From: Strongyloides papillosus
Taxonomy: Eukaryota > Nematoda > Chromadorea > Rhabditida > Strongyloididae
Reading direction: 5' to 3'
NCBI GenBank assembly: GCA_005656395.1
Contig: SRSI01000066.1
Span: 620,001-684,000, forward strand
Length of the DNA stretch: 64,000 nucleotides
A model generated the notes under the pieces. It saw only the letters and a list, made by a program, of their open reading frames with translations, was not told the origin of the DNA and made no database searches. The position numbers and the translations under genes were made by a program. Positions 1 to 10,443 of the stretch are shown here, in pieces (the stretch's first letter is position 1; each line of letters starts with the position of its first letter).

Positions 1-503
1 ATCATCTGAAGGTGGATTGATTTTATAAAATTCACCAGTTTCTTCATTAATCCTAATTTGTCCATTTTTGTCAATTGCTAATTCAACTGATGTATAATAT
101 TCAGAGATATATCCAGAATTGATTTTATTACTGTCGTCGTCTGCAAATTTTACTCTTTTAGCTGTTCGTGGTGTTTTTCCTTTTTCATAATCGGATGGCT
201 CATATTCGCTAACAGAACTTTCAATGGAAATATCAGAAGAAGATTCATCTGTATCAACTTCTGTATAAATTCCTTGATTTCTCTTTTGATTAGTTTTCTT
301 AGGTGATGTATTTAAAGTTTTATCACCAACGCTATTTACATCATCTAATGTGGAATTGCAACCTTGTTTTAGTAATCGAGAACTTCTTCTTGTTAAATAA
401 CGGTGTGGAACAGCTTCGGGAGCTAGAAAAAATTAAATAACTTTAAAAAGTGTAACTTACCAGGATTACTTTGAGGCGTCTTATTTACATTCTTCGCTCC
501 CAT
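1..503 (-). CDS. Unknown charged protein, 5' portion (runs off the window)
   Basis: Two exons can be read: 461-503 (start codon at 501-503) and 1-422, joined by a 38-nt GT-AG intron at 423-460. The join keeps the frame open to the window edge, giving about 155 residues with no stop, so the 3' end is missing. The N-terminus is MGAKNVNKTPQSNP. A basic segment with LTRRSSRLLKQ follows near residue 24, then Ser/Asp/Glu-rich stretches and KTPRTAKRVKF near residue 110. No signal peptide or membrane segment is visible. The composition suggests a nuclear, largely disordered protein, but I do not recognise the family. The gene is well supported by the clean intron; the function is unknown. Confidence 0.6.
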
Positions 504-817
504 TTCCGTAAATTTATCAGTTCTTCAGTTATACAAATATTTAATCAATCTTAACAAAGTAATAATAAGTACTTTGAATTAAAATCTAAACGTAACTCTT
601 GTAAAGAAATAATTGTGGAATTATATGTACATATCTGTGATTGTAAAAGAGGTAGATTTTAATATTTAAATTTTCCTAAAACATAAATTAAAAACAAAAA
701 ATTAGATACAAATGTGGCATTTTTTAAATCTCTTGCATAACGGTCTTTTCTCTTTTATTAAAATCGTTATCAAAAATCAAATAATTTAAAACATATTTTT
801 CAAAAAAGATACAAAAA
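504..817. other. Intergenic spacer between divergent genes
   Basis: This 314-base AT-rich stretch lies between the start codons of the leftmost minus-strand gene and the BTB-Kelch gene, so it should hold both promoters. I see no recognisable motif, RNA gene or repeat in it. Confidence 0.5.
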
Positions 818-2503
818 ATGAAACAATGCAAATTAGATTTTGGACTACTTGATGTAGTGCGCAATCATAATAGAGAATTTCCATTGAAAGATAAACTCAA
901 GACATCACTTAAGAGAAAAATTAAAAATGAACTTGGACGTATGAGAACAACTGTAATATTAAATTTTGAAGGTGGTTGTAAATATTATGCTTCAATGGAT
1001 TTTCTTTCAAGAATAAGTGATTTTTTCGACATTTTATTAAATAATCCTTATGTAAAAAACACATATCATGTCATAGATCTAGAACATACAGATAGTAAAA
1101 TGTTTTCTAGTATTTTAATGTTATCATCAATGATTGAAGAAGGGAGAAAAATTACCTATATTAGAAAATTCAATGCAAAAGAGTTGATGGATATGTTAAA
1201 TATTGCTTCATTTTATCAAATAACTGTTGTCGTAAAACCACTGACAAAAATTTTGCTTGAAAGGATAAATGATGAAAATATATGCTATGTTTATGAATTT
1301 TTTAAATTTCGAATTCCAGAAATATCAGAAATGTTAGAAAAAATGATTTCGTCAAGAATGGAATTACTTATAAAAAATGGAAGTGCCTTTCTATATCTAA
1401 AGCAAGATAGTTTTTTATATTTTATATTTAACTCTAACACATCTATACCTCTATATACAGAATTGTTCCTTCTTAGATTATATGTAAAACTTGGACATAG
1501 CATGAAACGTGATGTGAGAGAAATTGTTAATGAGCAAAAAAAAATTTTAAACAATAGTGAGGGTTGCTATAAAATTCATGATATTCGTATTCCAAGTAAG
1601 TTGCTTTTAACAATTGGTGGTTATTCTCCACTTGAATGCCCCAAAGTAACAGTATATAATTCAAGTAAGCAAGAGTGGTATCATGCTCCTGAAAAAACAT
1701 GTAGTGAGATTCCAAAATTATTTTACCATAAATGTATTCAAAAAAATAGAGATATTTACATTGTTGGCGGGTGTAATGAAAACAATCATGCAATAGATAC
1801 ATTGTTAAAATGGAATTTGGATAATTTTAAATTAACATCTTTTCCTCAAATGGTACATCGGAGAAATTTTTTATCAGCCGGCTTATACGAGAACGAGTAT
1901 TTGTATGCACTAGGAGGATTTAATGGAAGGAAGAGGTTAAAGAGCATGGAAATATTTGATATTCATCATCAATATTGGAAATTTGGGGCTGAGATGAATT
2001 TTTCAAGAAGCGATGGTACTTCAGTTTCAGTTGATGATAAAATTTTTGCCATAGGAGGATATAATGGAGAGTATGTTGAAAATTCAGTAGAATATTACAA
2101 TCATGAAAGGGATAAATGGTTTATCTTTGGTAGTCCTATGAATCACAATCGTCGTGGACTTTCTTCAGTTTCAACGAATAATTGTATTTATGTTGTTGGT
2201 GGATTTAATACTAAAAGGCTAAATAGTATTGAAATGATGGATACTCGTGAAGGAGAATGGCATTTTTTAAGCCCAATGTTTAACGCTCGATCAAATTTTT
2301 CAATGTCTATCTTTGAAAATGATATTTATGCTCTTGGCGGTTGTGATCAATTTAGCAGGATAATTGGAGATTGTGAAAAATATGACATAGTAGCAGGAAA
2401 ATGGGAAATGTTACCTCCTTTGAAATATCATTTATCGGCACATTCAAGTATCATTTTGGAGTATGACACTGCTATAAGCAGTTTATTAAATTATAACTTT
2501 TAA
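818..2503 (+). CDS. BTB-BACK-Kelch protein (KLHL-like, probable CUL3 adaptor)
   Basis: Single-exon gene of 561 residues, close to the usual 550-600 of KLHL proteins. Residues about 45-140 form a divergent BTB domain and 145-240 a BACK-like helical region. From about residue 263 there are six Kelch blades, each with a double glycine followed by the spaced Tyr and Trp of the repeat (for example TIGGYSPL, VGGCNENN, ALGGFNGRKR, AIGGYNGEY, VVGGFNTKR, ALGGCDQF). KLHL proteins recruit substrates to Cullin-3 ubiquitin ligase through the BTB domain and hold them on the propeller. That role is inferred from the domain order; the substrate is unknown. The BTB domain is weak and may not bind CUL3. No signal peptide or membrane segment is seen. 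Confidence 0.85.
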   Translation: MKQCKLDFGLLDVVRNHNREFPLKDKLKTSLKRKIKNELGRMRTTVILNFEGGCKYYASMDFLSRISDFFDILLNNPYVKNTYHVIDLEHTDSKMFSSILMLSSMIEEGRKITYIRKFNAKELMDMLNIASFYQITVVVKPLTKILLERINDENICYVYEFFKFRIPEISEMLEKMISSRMELLIKNGSAFLYLKQDSFLYFIFNSNTSIPLYTELFLLRLYVKLGHSMKRDVREIVNEQKKILNNSEGCYKIHDIRIPSKLLLTIGGYSPLECPKVTVYNSSKQEWYHAPEKTCSEIPKLFYHKCIQKNRDIYIVGGCNENNHAIDTLLKWNLDNFKLTSFPQMVHRRNFLSAGLYENEYLYALGGFNGRKRLKSMEIFDIHHQYWKFGAEMNFSRSDGTSVSVDDKIFAIGGYNGEYVENSVEYYNHERDKWFIFGSPMNHNRRGLSSVSTNNCIYVVGGFNTKRLNSIEMMDTREGEWHFLSPMFNARSNFSMSIFENDIYALGGCDQFSRIIGDCEKYDIVAGKWEMLPPLKYHLSAHSSIILEYDTAISSLLNYNF

Positions 2504-5500
2504 TTTATTTTTCTTAACTTAAAAATAACTAACATATTAATAGATCTAATATTGTCATTTTCTATTTAAATAGATAAATTTTTAATAATATTTTTTAGGT
2601 CTATCATCTTTCATTTACTCTTTATGTTAGTATCATTTTTCAATAAAATTTCTATATAAAACTTTTACTACTCTTTCTGTAAAAATATATCCTTATTTTA
2701 GTAGTATTATTTTTAATGAATTATGTCCTGTCAAATTTTAGATATCTTCTCAAAGTAATGTTGTTGGTTATTTTTCCTTCAATATCCACTAAATAATTAT
2801 TATTGGTACTAATAGTATCCTTATATTTTCTATTTAACATTACTTAATTCTATCTGAGTAGATTAACACTCTTATCTAGAACATCGTAATTGTGTAATAG
2901 TCCAGCTGTTAGTTACAAGCACATGCTTCTGATAATTATATACAAACATGTTTTCACTCGTCTTCCAATAATTATCTGAAAAAGTACTGTTTAACAATAG
3001 CTAATCATATATAATCAGATTTAAATTATTGGAATTAATTTATATTATTATTTGTGACTGACCTTTAAATGATTAAGAAATTAAATTATGAACAACTTTT
3101 TTATCCCTTATTAATATATAAATATATAAAATTAATTGTAAAAAATAAATTTTTATGCATTCATTTTAATATATACCACAAATTTTAACTATCATTTAAA
3201 TTAACAAAAAAATTTTCTTCTACATTAATGATAATAAACGTATATAAGCAAAGTTATTTTATAACGTTAATGGCATTTTAAGCGCATCTTCGTAGCATAA
3301 CTTATTTTTGATATTAATTATTTAAGTTGTTATTATTTTTAAGTATTACATTTTAATATTTTATTATTTTTAAGCATTCTTGCCATATAAGTGATTCTTC
3401 AATGTATTATAAAAATATATGCATTTATTTTATTTTTTGTGAATAATACAATAAATAATTCTATTTCTTGTTAGCTATTCAAAGTCTAGGTTGAGTTCAA
3501 AAATATCTTATAGATTATTGAAGTATAGAAAACTTATGATATCTTAATAATATAAACTAATTTATTTTGGAAATTTACAAATGATATTAAAGTATATTAA
3601 CTTTTTTCTCATAATAACAATTAGATATTTCCTATAAGGTACATTTTATTGTTGTGCATTCTCTTGTTATAACAATACATTATAAAGAAAGTCATGCCGC
3701 TTCATTTCTTGAAGGAAAGCATATGTTTTTATTAATATAAAACGGAAGTGTGAATAATGCAGTGTGCTGAAAGATATTTAATGTATGAATGCTTTAAGTT
3801 AACAATATATTTAACTTTTGACAATGAATTACAATAATTGAACTTTTTTAGGTATTTGTAAAATAGATTTTATTATTTACCTATCACTTTAAGAATGTTA
3901 TAACAATCTTGCTGTATTGTCCTTTTCTGGCAGTAGTAGAATTAAGTGGTACTTATGTAAACAAGAACTTTATAAACAGATTATTTATATATTTCTGTTT
4001 AACTTAAAATTTTACTTACTTTTCATTAATAATCTATGTATATGGTTGTTATGAGTTTTAATAACAAACTATTATCCTTGTACCACATTTATGTTTATTT
4101 AAGTGTGAAAATGGCAAACGGCTGTTATAGTGATAATTATTAAAAGTTTATAGAGTCATGTAATGTGTTTTGTTAAGTATTATTCTGAATTTGCCATGTA
4201 CTTTGTCATTATCATATAAAAGAAGAAGTACTTTAAAATTGTGGTAAAAGATTTTGATTAAATTACTTATATAAAATTGGACTACCAAAATATTAGAAAT
4301 ATAAATAAAAGGGCATTATCCAAAAGTCAATTAGATATTTTGTTAGCTATATCCTAATTTTACATGATTTCATATTCAAAATTATATATAACAAGATTAC
4401 TTAATACTTTAATTATTATCTGTTCAAATAAAAATAAATTTCTCCAATTTAGTTGTCATTCATTGTAAGCCTATAATCAAAGTTTTCTAACCTCAAAGGA
4501 ATAAAATTTTAATAAATTTAAAGAAACTTTCTTAACAACATAATGACATCTGGTCTTTCTCAATAATATTTAATTCCTGTTATCAGTCATTGCCAATAGA
4601 CACAAAAGTTTGACCACTAAGTGGATTTTTGACACGATAAAACGACATATTATTTGTCATAACGAAGTGTTAAAGTGATTTACAATGACCAATTACCTTT
4701 ATTTATCAATAACAAAGGCTACTTCATTATCAATATTACTTAATCAAATTCTTAACAACTTTTATAGTACACCTTAAAATGGCAAATTTTACTATCTTAT
4801 TTTATCTTATGATTATCATTCAAGCATACTTAATTTCAGGGACACGATTGCCAAATTTATTTAACAGAAGCCAGTCGTTATATTATTGTTATATAAAAGT
4901 ATATATATTTATATTTTAATAACTTTTCTTGTCTAATTTTATTTTATCATTACAATTATTTAACTTTTAAGGAAATATTTTAAAAGTTGAAATGTTATAA
5001 AAAAAATTGTCATATCTAATCTTTAGACATAATTATCATAAGTTACTTTTTACTTTAACCCCCCTGGATAAATTATCTAGGCAGGTGGTTTTCTATATCT
5101 ATAACATTTATTCTGGGATGGTCATTAGAGGTATGGAAATTAATAATACTTAAAAGTCACGCCCTCAAAATATTTTGGCCAAGTGCTATATAAAGAAGTC
5201 TGACTAATGTTTTACGAAAAAACTTTATATATATTTATATATACGTATGTATAGATTTTAAATAAATATTCTAGTCGGAAACATATATTTTATAAAATAT
5301 ATTTTTACTCATCAAATCAGTAATACCTCGTCAATCATAATCCCTTTATAATTGTCATTCCATCATATTTAACATTTACATTTGCCAGAACTGATCTTAT
5401 AATTTATTTCTAACTTCTAAATTATTTTCTACATAATAATTCCCGACACTTCTTAATATTTGCCGAAACAGAAATTTGAGCATGTATAAAATTTTTATGA

Positions 5501-5937
5501 AATTGGATATTATTAAATTCTGTTAAGATTAGTAATAAGATACTCATTTTATTTTTTCCGTAACTTTTGATTTAATTTAAAGACAAAAATATTCTTTCTT
5601 TATTTAAATTTTTACATTTATTTATAAGGTAATTGAAGTTGTTTAACATATCTTGTCATTAACTATCATTACTAGATTATATATCTTACATTTCTAACTC
5701 TTGACCAAGCATTAGTATATTTTGTTAATATTATATTCTTAACTTTTACCTACTTTCGAGAACAGTATAGCTTAAATTGTTTACTTTAATGCAACTTTTT
5801 CAATCAACATATTTTTAGTGAAGATTATCCACGCAATATTTGCCTCTTGATTTGATCACAAAGTCGAGTGAGACAAAAAATTGTTCATTTACCCGTACAA
5901 GGACACTCTACTTTAATATTATTAATATATTTCAAAA
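2504..5937. other. 3.4-kb non-coding region upstream of the Frizzled gene
   Basis: No ORF, tRNA-like or rRNA-like sequence is convincing here. The sequence is AT-rich with scattered less AT-rich patches, for example near 5040-5110 and 5820-5910. Two similar copies of a TTATTATTTTTAAG segment occur near 3330 and 3360. The stretch between the Kelch stop and the Frizzled start is several times longer than most spacers in this window, which would fit distributed regulatory elements of a developmental receptor gene. That is inference from length and position only. Confidence 0.4.
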
Positions 5938-7767
5938 ATGAGATACGGGTTTATTAACTTGATCTCATATTTTACATTGTTTTTTATATTTAATATTTTT
6001 ATAAATGTATTGGGAAAAAGATGTGAACAGATAACAATTCCTTTATGTAGAGGTATTGGATATAATTTTACATCATATCCTAATAGTTATAAACATGAAA
6101 CACAATTAGAAGCTGCACTAGAATTAAATCAATTTTATCCTCTTGTCGAAGTTAACTGTTACAAACATTTAAAATTTTTTCTTTGTTCTATGTATACACC
6201 AATATGTCAAGAAAATTATGAAAAATCTATTATGCCATGTAGAGAAGTATGTCTAGAGGCAAAGAAAAATTGTGCTCCATTAATGAGACAATATGGTTTT
6301 AATTGGCCCACTTCACTATCATGTTCAGTATTACCGAAAATGTCTGATCAAGGTAGAACAGGTGAAATTTGTGCAGCACCACCAGATACTCCAGATATTA
6401 TTGAAAAAGATAGTAAAATGGATAAATACGATAAAAATACAGCTAAGAAAAATCAACCAACATTAGTTTATCCCGTAATTGGTATTGATGTAATTGAAAA
6501 TGTTAATCAAAAAAAATGTGAATGTAGCTGTCAAAGTCCATTTGTTTTTACAGAAAGTAGTGAACAACGAATTCAAAATGTTTCAAATTGTGCATATTCT
6601 TGTTTTGGACAACTACCAACACAAAAATCAAAAGATTTTATCAATACTTGGATGATTATATGGGCTGGTATTTGTTTTTTCCTTTCAATATTTACTATTT
6701 TAACATTTCTTATTGAAACTAATCGTTTTCAATATCCTGAAAGACCAATATTCTTCTTTGCATTTTGTCAACTAATGTTATCATTAGGTTTTCTAATTCG
6801 TATTTATTATGGTCATCAAAATATAGCTTGTAACGGCGATTTAATTAAAATTGGAAATCACACAATATCATCATGTTTATTAGTATTTATACTAACATAT
6901 TATTTTTCAATGGCTGTATTTACATGGTGGATAATTTTATCATTAACATGGGTATTGGCTTCTGGTTCAAAGTGGAGTAATGAAGCAATCGCAGCGTACG
7001 CACCATTTTATCATTTATTTGCATGGTTCTTACCTGCAGTTCAAACATTTTTAGTTATTATACTTAATGGTATTGAAGGTGACCCAATTTCTGGTCTATG
7101 TTTTGTAAGCAATACTTCACATTTTCAAAGATCTTTTGTTCTTGGACCATTAATTGTTTATTTCTCTGTTGGAGTTTTCTTTTTATGTATTGGATTTTTA
7201 AATTTATGGCATATAAGATCAGTTGTCAAAAAGCGACAAATAGGAAGTCAAAATGCAAACAAAATTACACAACTTATGTCAAAAATTGGTATATTCTCTG
7301 TTCTTTATACAGTTCCAGCTTTATTTTATATTCTTGTACTTTTTTATGAACAATATTATAGACCACTATGGGAACAATCTAAATTATGTAGCTGTGCCAA
7401 TCAAGTTAATGAAAATGAGAATGCTATGTACGCATTTTCACTAATAAAAATAGCTGCTATGTTATTCATTGGATGGACATCAGGAGTTTGGGTTATTAAC
7501 GTTAAAACATTTAACTCATGGAAATATGTTATTTGTTGTGCTACGAATAAACACTTAAAAAATGTTCCTTATATTAACCATCATAATAATTTTGGATATA
7601 ATACTGTACCATGTCAACGCAACAGATTTTGTAATCCACCATCACCACAATATCATCAAACTGAAATTCGTTATGCTAAAACAAATGAAGCCATGTCACC
7701 ACAAACTTATGGAACGTTAAGAAGTTATAATCATATGAAAATGCCAATGATTCCAGATAAAGTATAA
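5938..7767 (+). CDS. Frizzled-family Wnt receptor, Fz5/8-like
   Basis: Intronless 609-residue receptor. Residues 1-26 form a hydrophobic signal peptide. Residues about 28-150 are the cysteine-rich Wnt-binding domain, starting CEQITIPLCRGIGYNFT and containing FYPLVEVNC, FFLCSMYTPIC and PLMRQYGFNWP. Seven membrane segments run from about residue 237 to 520. Just after the seventh lies KTFNSW, which fits the KTxxxW Dishevelled-binding motif, so canonical coupling is likely kept. The CRD wording (CxGIGYN, CAPLMRQYGF) is nearer vertebrate Fz5/8 than Fz1/2/7. In C. elegans the corresponding class is CFZ-2, but the orthology was not tested. The tail ends in MPMIPDKV. An AATAAA signal sits at 7867-7872, 100 nt past the stop. 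Confidence 0.95.
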   Translation: MRYGFINLISYFTLFFIFNIFINVLGKRCEQITIPLCRGIGYNFTSYPNSYKHETQLEAALELNQFYPLVEVNCYKHLKFFLCSMYTPICQENYEKSIMPCREVCLEAKKNCAPLMRQYGFNWPTSLSCSVLPKMSDQGRTGEICAAPPDTPDIIEKDSKMDKYDKNTAKKNQPTLVYPVIGIDVIENVNQKKCECSCQSPFVFTESSEQRIQNVSNCAYSCFGQLPTQKSKDFINTWMIIWAGICFFLSIFTILTFLIETNRFQYPERPIFFFAFCQLMLSLGFLIRIYYGHQNIACNGDLIKIGNHTISSCLLVFILTYYFSMAVFTWWIILSLTWVLASGSKWSNEAIAAYAPFYHLFAWFLPAVQTFLVIILNGIEGDPISGLCFVSNTSHFQRSFVLGPLIVYFSVGVFFLCIGFLNLWHIRSVVKKRQIGSQNANKITQLMSKIGIFSVLYTVPALFYILVLFYEQYYRPLWEQSKLCSCANQVNENENAMYAFSLIKIAAMLFIGWTSGVWVINVKTFNSWKYVICCATNKHLKNVPYINHHNNFGYNTVPCQRNRFCNPPSPQYHQTEIRYAKTNEAMSPQTYGTLRSYNHMKMPMIPDKV

Positions 7768-8717
7768 TATTTTATCTAATTTCGTTTTTTCTTATCTTAT
7801 GTAATAATAATCGTAGACTTCTAATACTAGAATGTACATATATTTGTATATATGTTTGTTTAATTTAATAAAATTAGATTATATTAATTTATTTTTTATT
7901 TGAAAACACTTATCCTCATTAATAGATGAAACAATACAAAATTTGTATCATTGTTATTATCCACTTAAAAGGAGTATAAATTGTATTTATCTAATTAATT
8001 AATATATATCTTTTAGCATCTCATTGTTGTTAATTTAAAACGTTTTTGTAAAAGTTCCCGACATAAATTAAAGGTGAAAAATTGTATTTACAAAACAAAT
8101 GCAGATGTTTGTTTGGTTGTCTATTAATTATGTAGCTTCTGTCAAGATAGGAAAAAATGTTTTCAAAAGATCAAATGTAATACCGTCATTATTGTTTTTT
8201 CAACCTTTTAAGAGTTTGATAGATACTTTTGTACCAATATTTCTTATTTAATATACTTGTTCTTTGTATTTATCTAAATTAATGCAAACAAAATAACACT
8301 TCAAAATTTAATGTTCTCTATCTTAAACATCATTCTTAAAAAGATCAATTTCTTTTATAAACTTAATATGGAAAAAAAAATTATTATTATTTTCAAACAT
8401 TTAACAAGCAAATTGTACAATAGTCATTCCTTTAAATTTAAAACAATTATAACTTTTCTTACACAAAAACAATCTGTTACGCAAGCCACCTACTGTTATA
8501 ATAAACTATTGTTTTAATGTTAATATTACGCATGTTACTCAGTTTACATAATTAACTAACAACAATTAACAATAAATACGTCAAGAAGAAGTTATTTGTT
8601 ACGTAGTAATTTCTAGTTAAGTGTGAACAAAATATTAAAATCAAGTAAAACACATTATCTTGTTATTTAAGAATTAGTTTTTAAAAAATGCCATTACAAT
8701 GTACAAAAATCTACACA
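7768..8717. other. Convergent 3' spacer
   Basis: Region between the Frizzled 3' end (poly(A) signal AATAAA at 7867-7872) and the POLD3-like stop codon. The only sizeable ORF, at 8311-8517, has poly-Lys/Ile/Phe composition typical of translated AT-rich DNA. I see no RNA gene or repeat. Confidence 0.5.
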
Positions 8718-9632
8718 TTATTTTTTTATAAAAAAACTGCTAATAAAAGTTTGTTTTTGAGTACCTTTAGGTGGTTCAGACTTTGTTTTTAAGATTGGTT
8801 GTTTTGACACAAGGTTTTCTTTAGGTGGTTGACTGCTCACTGCCTTAACTACACTTTTTGTTACGAGAAAACCTTCATCATCGACAAAGTTTTCTGTAAC
8901 AACTTCTTTCGTAGAAAGATCGACACTAATTTTGTTTTCTTTCAAAGCGATATTTTTTTTCTTTGTGTTACTAGGTTTCTTCTCAACAGTTTCTGGAATC
9001 TCTTCTTTCTTTATTTCTTCACTAACTTTTCTTTTTTTAGAACTTTCCTCATCTTCATGCACCTTGTCTTTTTCCTCATCTGTGCGTTTTCTTTTCTTCC
9101 CTTTCTCTTTATCAGAATCACTATCCACCTCCATCAATGCAGGATTTCTTTTTGGGTCACAATCTTCACCATTCTTTACATCACCACTTTGAAGAGATTC
9201 ATCGTCCCCGTCTTCATCCTCATCGTAGAACCCATCATCACCAAAATCAGAAATAAGCCCAAGAAAGTCTCGTTTTAGCAAGTCTTTGCAAAATTTTACT
9301 CCTTCTGGTTGAACAGCATACAAAATCTGGCCCAAATTTTCTTCTGATGGGTCATTATCTTTACTTCCATTTAATTCTGATTCACTCTTCAAAATTCCTT
9401 CGTAATGTACATAATCTGTTCCATCAGCTGCTTGCTTGATTTTCTTTCTATAGACCAAAAAAGTAGCATCAACTACGCTTTTATTATCATTGTAGAATTT
9501 CAGAAGTATTGATTTGGACTGGTCCATTGGTATTTTCCAGCTTGTTGATATAAATGATGCTGTGGCACATATTCCATCTTCTAGTATCCACTTCTTTAAA
9601 TTTTGATGAATAGAATCTGATGCATTATCCAT
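8718..9632 (-). CDS. POLD3: DNA polymerase delta subunit 3-like protein with C-terminal PIP box
   Basis: About 304 residues from the methionine at 9630-9632, which opens MDNASDSIHQNLKKWILED. An upstream in-frame ATG (9675-9677) would add 15 hydrophobic residues and is less likely. The N-terminal 100 residues resemble the POLD3/p66 winged-helix region that binds the polymerase delta B subunit, including FISTSWKIPMDQSKSILLKF. A long Lys/Glu/Asp/Ser-rich middle with nuclear-localisation-like KKRKR clusters follows. The protein ends QTFISSFFIKK, where QTFISSFF fits the PCNA-interacting consensus QxxIxxFF, at the C-terminus as in POLD3. Family assignment rests on this layout. The protein is shorter than human POLD3 (466 residues). 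PCNA itself is encoded at 47637-48492. Confidence 0.82.
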   Translation of the reverse strand: MDNASDSIHQNLKKWILEDGICATASFISTSWKIPMDQSKSILLKFYNDNKSVVDATFLVYRKKIKQAADGTDYVHYEGILKSESELNGSKDNDPSEENLGQILYAVQPEGVKFCKDLLKRDFLGLISDFGDDGFYDEDEDGDDESLQSGDVKNGEDCDPKRNPALMEVDSDSDKEKGKKRKRTDEEKDKVHEDEESSKKRKVSEEIKKEEIPETVEKKPSNTKKKNIALKENKISVDLSTKEVVTENFVDDEGFLVTKSVVKAVSSQPPKENLVSKQPILKTKSEPPKGTQKQTFISSFFIKK

Positions 9633-10443
9633 TAGAAAAAAGAAAGAATAAAATACCTTGTTGTGCAAGACAAACAAATACTTTAACTGTCGTCAAAGAA
9701 AGAAAATGGAGGCAATTGGAGTAAAGAATTTTTTTCGTTTTGAAAGAAAATATTATTATGCTGTTTTTTTAGGTGACTTATTTATAGTGGAAAATTGAGG
9801 GTGAGTAAAATATCACAAGGAAAATAATGAAAAAATAGTAAATTTAAAACAAAGGGTTTTTCTACAAAACAGTATATAGTTGTCTGAAGGTGCTACATAC
9901 ATTTTTTTGTTTATACAAAACGTTGCATTCATTGATAAAGCAAATATTTATTTATCTATTGCCTAATATGTATAGTTCATTTAAATATTGTACAACTAGC
10001 CATGTTGGGTCAGAATTCTTTTTGATATATCTACACAAAAAATTTATGATCAATCATGATGAACATCTATAAAAATTTTTTTTAAATTTGTTAAATAGTT
10101 ATTATGTCAATCTAAAATAGTAAGAATAAGTCTCTGGCATATAATAAACAATAATAATTAAAATAAATATAAAAACTTCAATATAACATTCAATATACTT
10201 ATTTTTATACATGTTTTGAAAACGCTTTTCATCACAACAATTTTTTTTCACTAAAACTTTTAAAAAATGAAAAAAACTGATACAATATACTTGTCATAAT
10301 TCTTTTCTACAATAAGTACAAAATATTGACAAAAAATATATATTTTTTATTTGTTTTAAAAGTAAACTTTAATATTGATATGAATATTCATTTTGTATTT
10401 CAAAGGAAAAAAATTCAAATGAATGGCAATTATACAAATTAAT
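9633..10443. other. Spacer between POLD3-like start and DHTKD1 stop
   Basis: Holds the POLD3-like promoter on one side and the DHTKD1 3' region on the other. Both genes are on the minus strand, about 800 nt apart. The ORF at 9890-10072 has no protein-like features. No other element is recognisable. Confidence 0.5.

Noticed and set aside
8311..8517. 68-codon ORF on the plus strand
   Set aside because: Lys/Ile/Phe-rich translation of AT-rich DNA, no partner exons, no conserved motif, located in a 3' spacer.
8829..9278. Plus-strand ORFs antisense to the POLD3-like gene
   Set aside because: They are Phe/Ser-rich reflections of the Lys/Glu-rich coding strand.
9890..10072. 60-codon ORF on the plus strand
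   Set aside because: Low-complexity hydrophobic composition typical of random AT-rich frames; no splice context.
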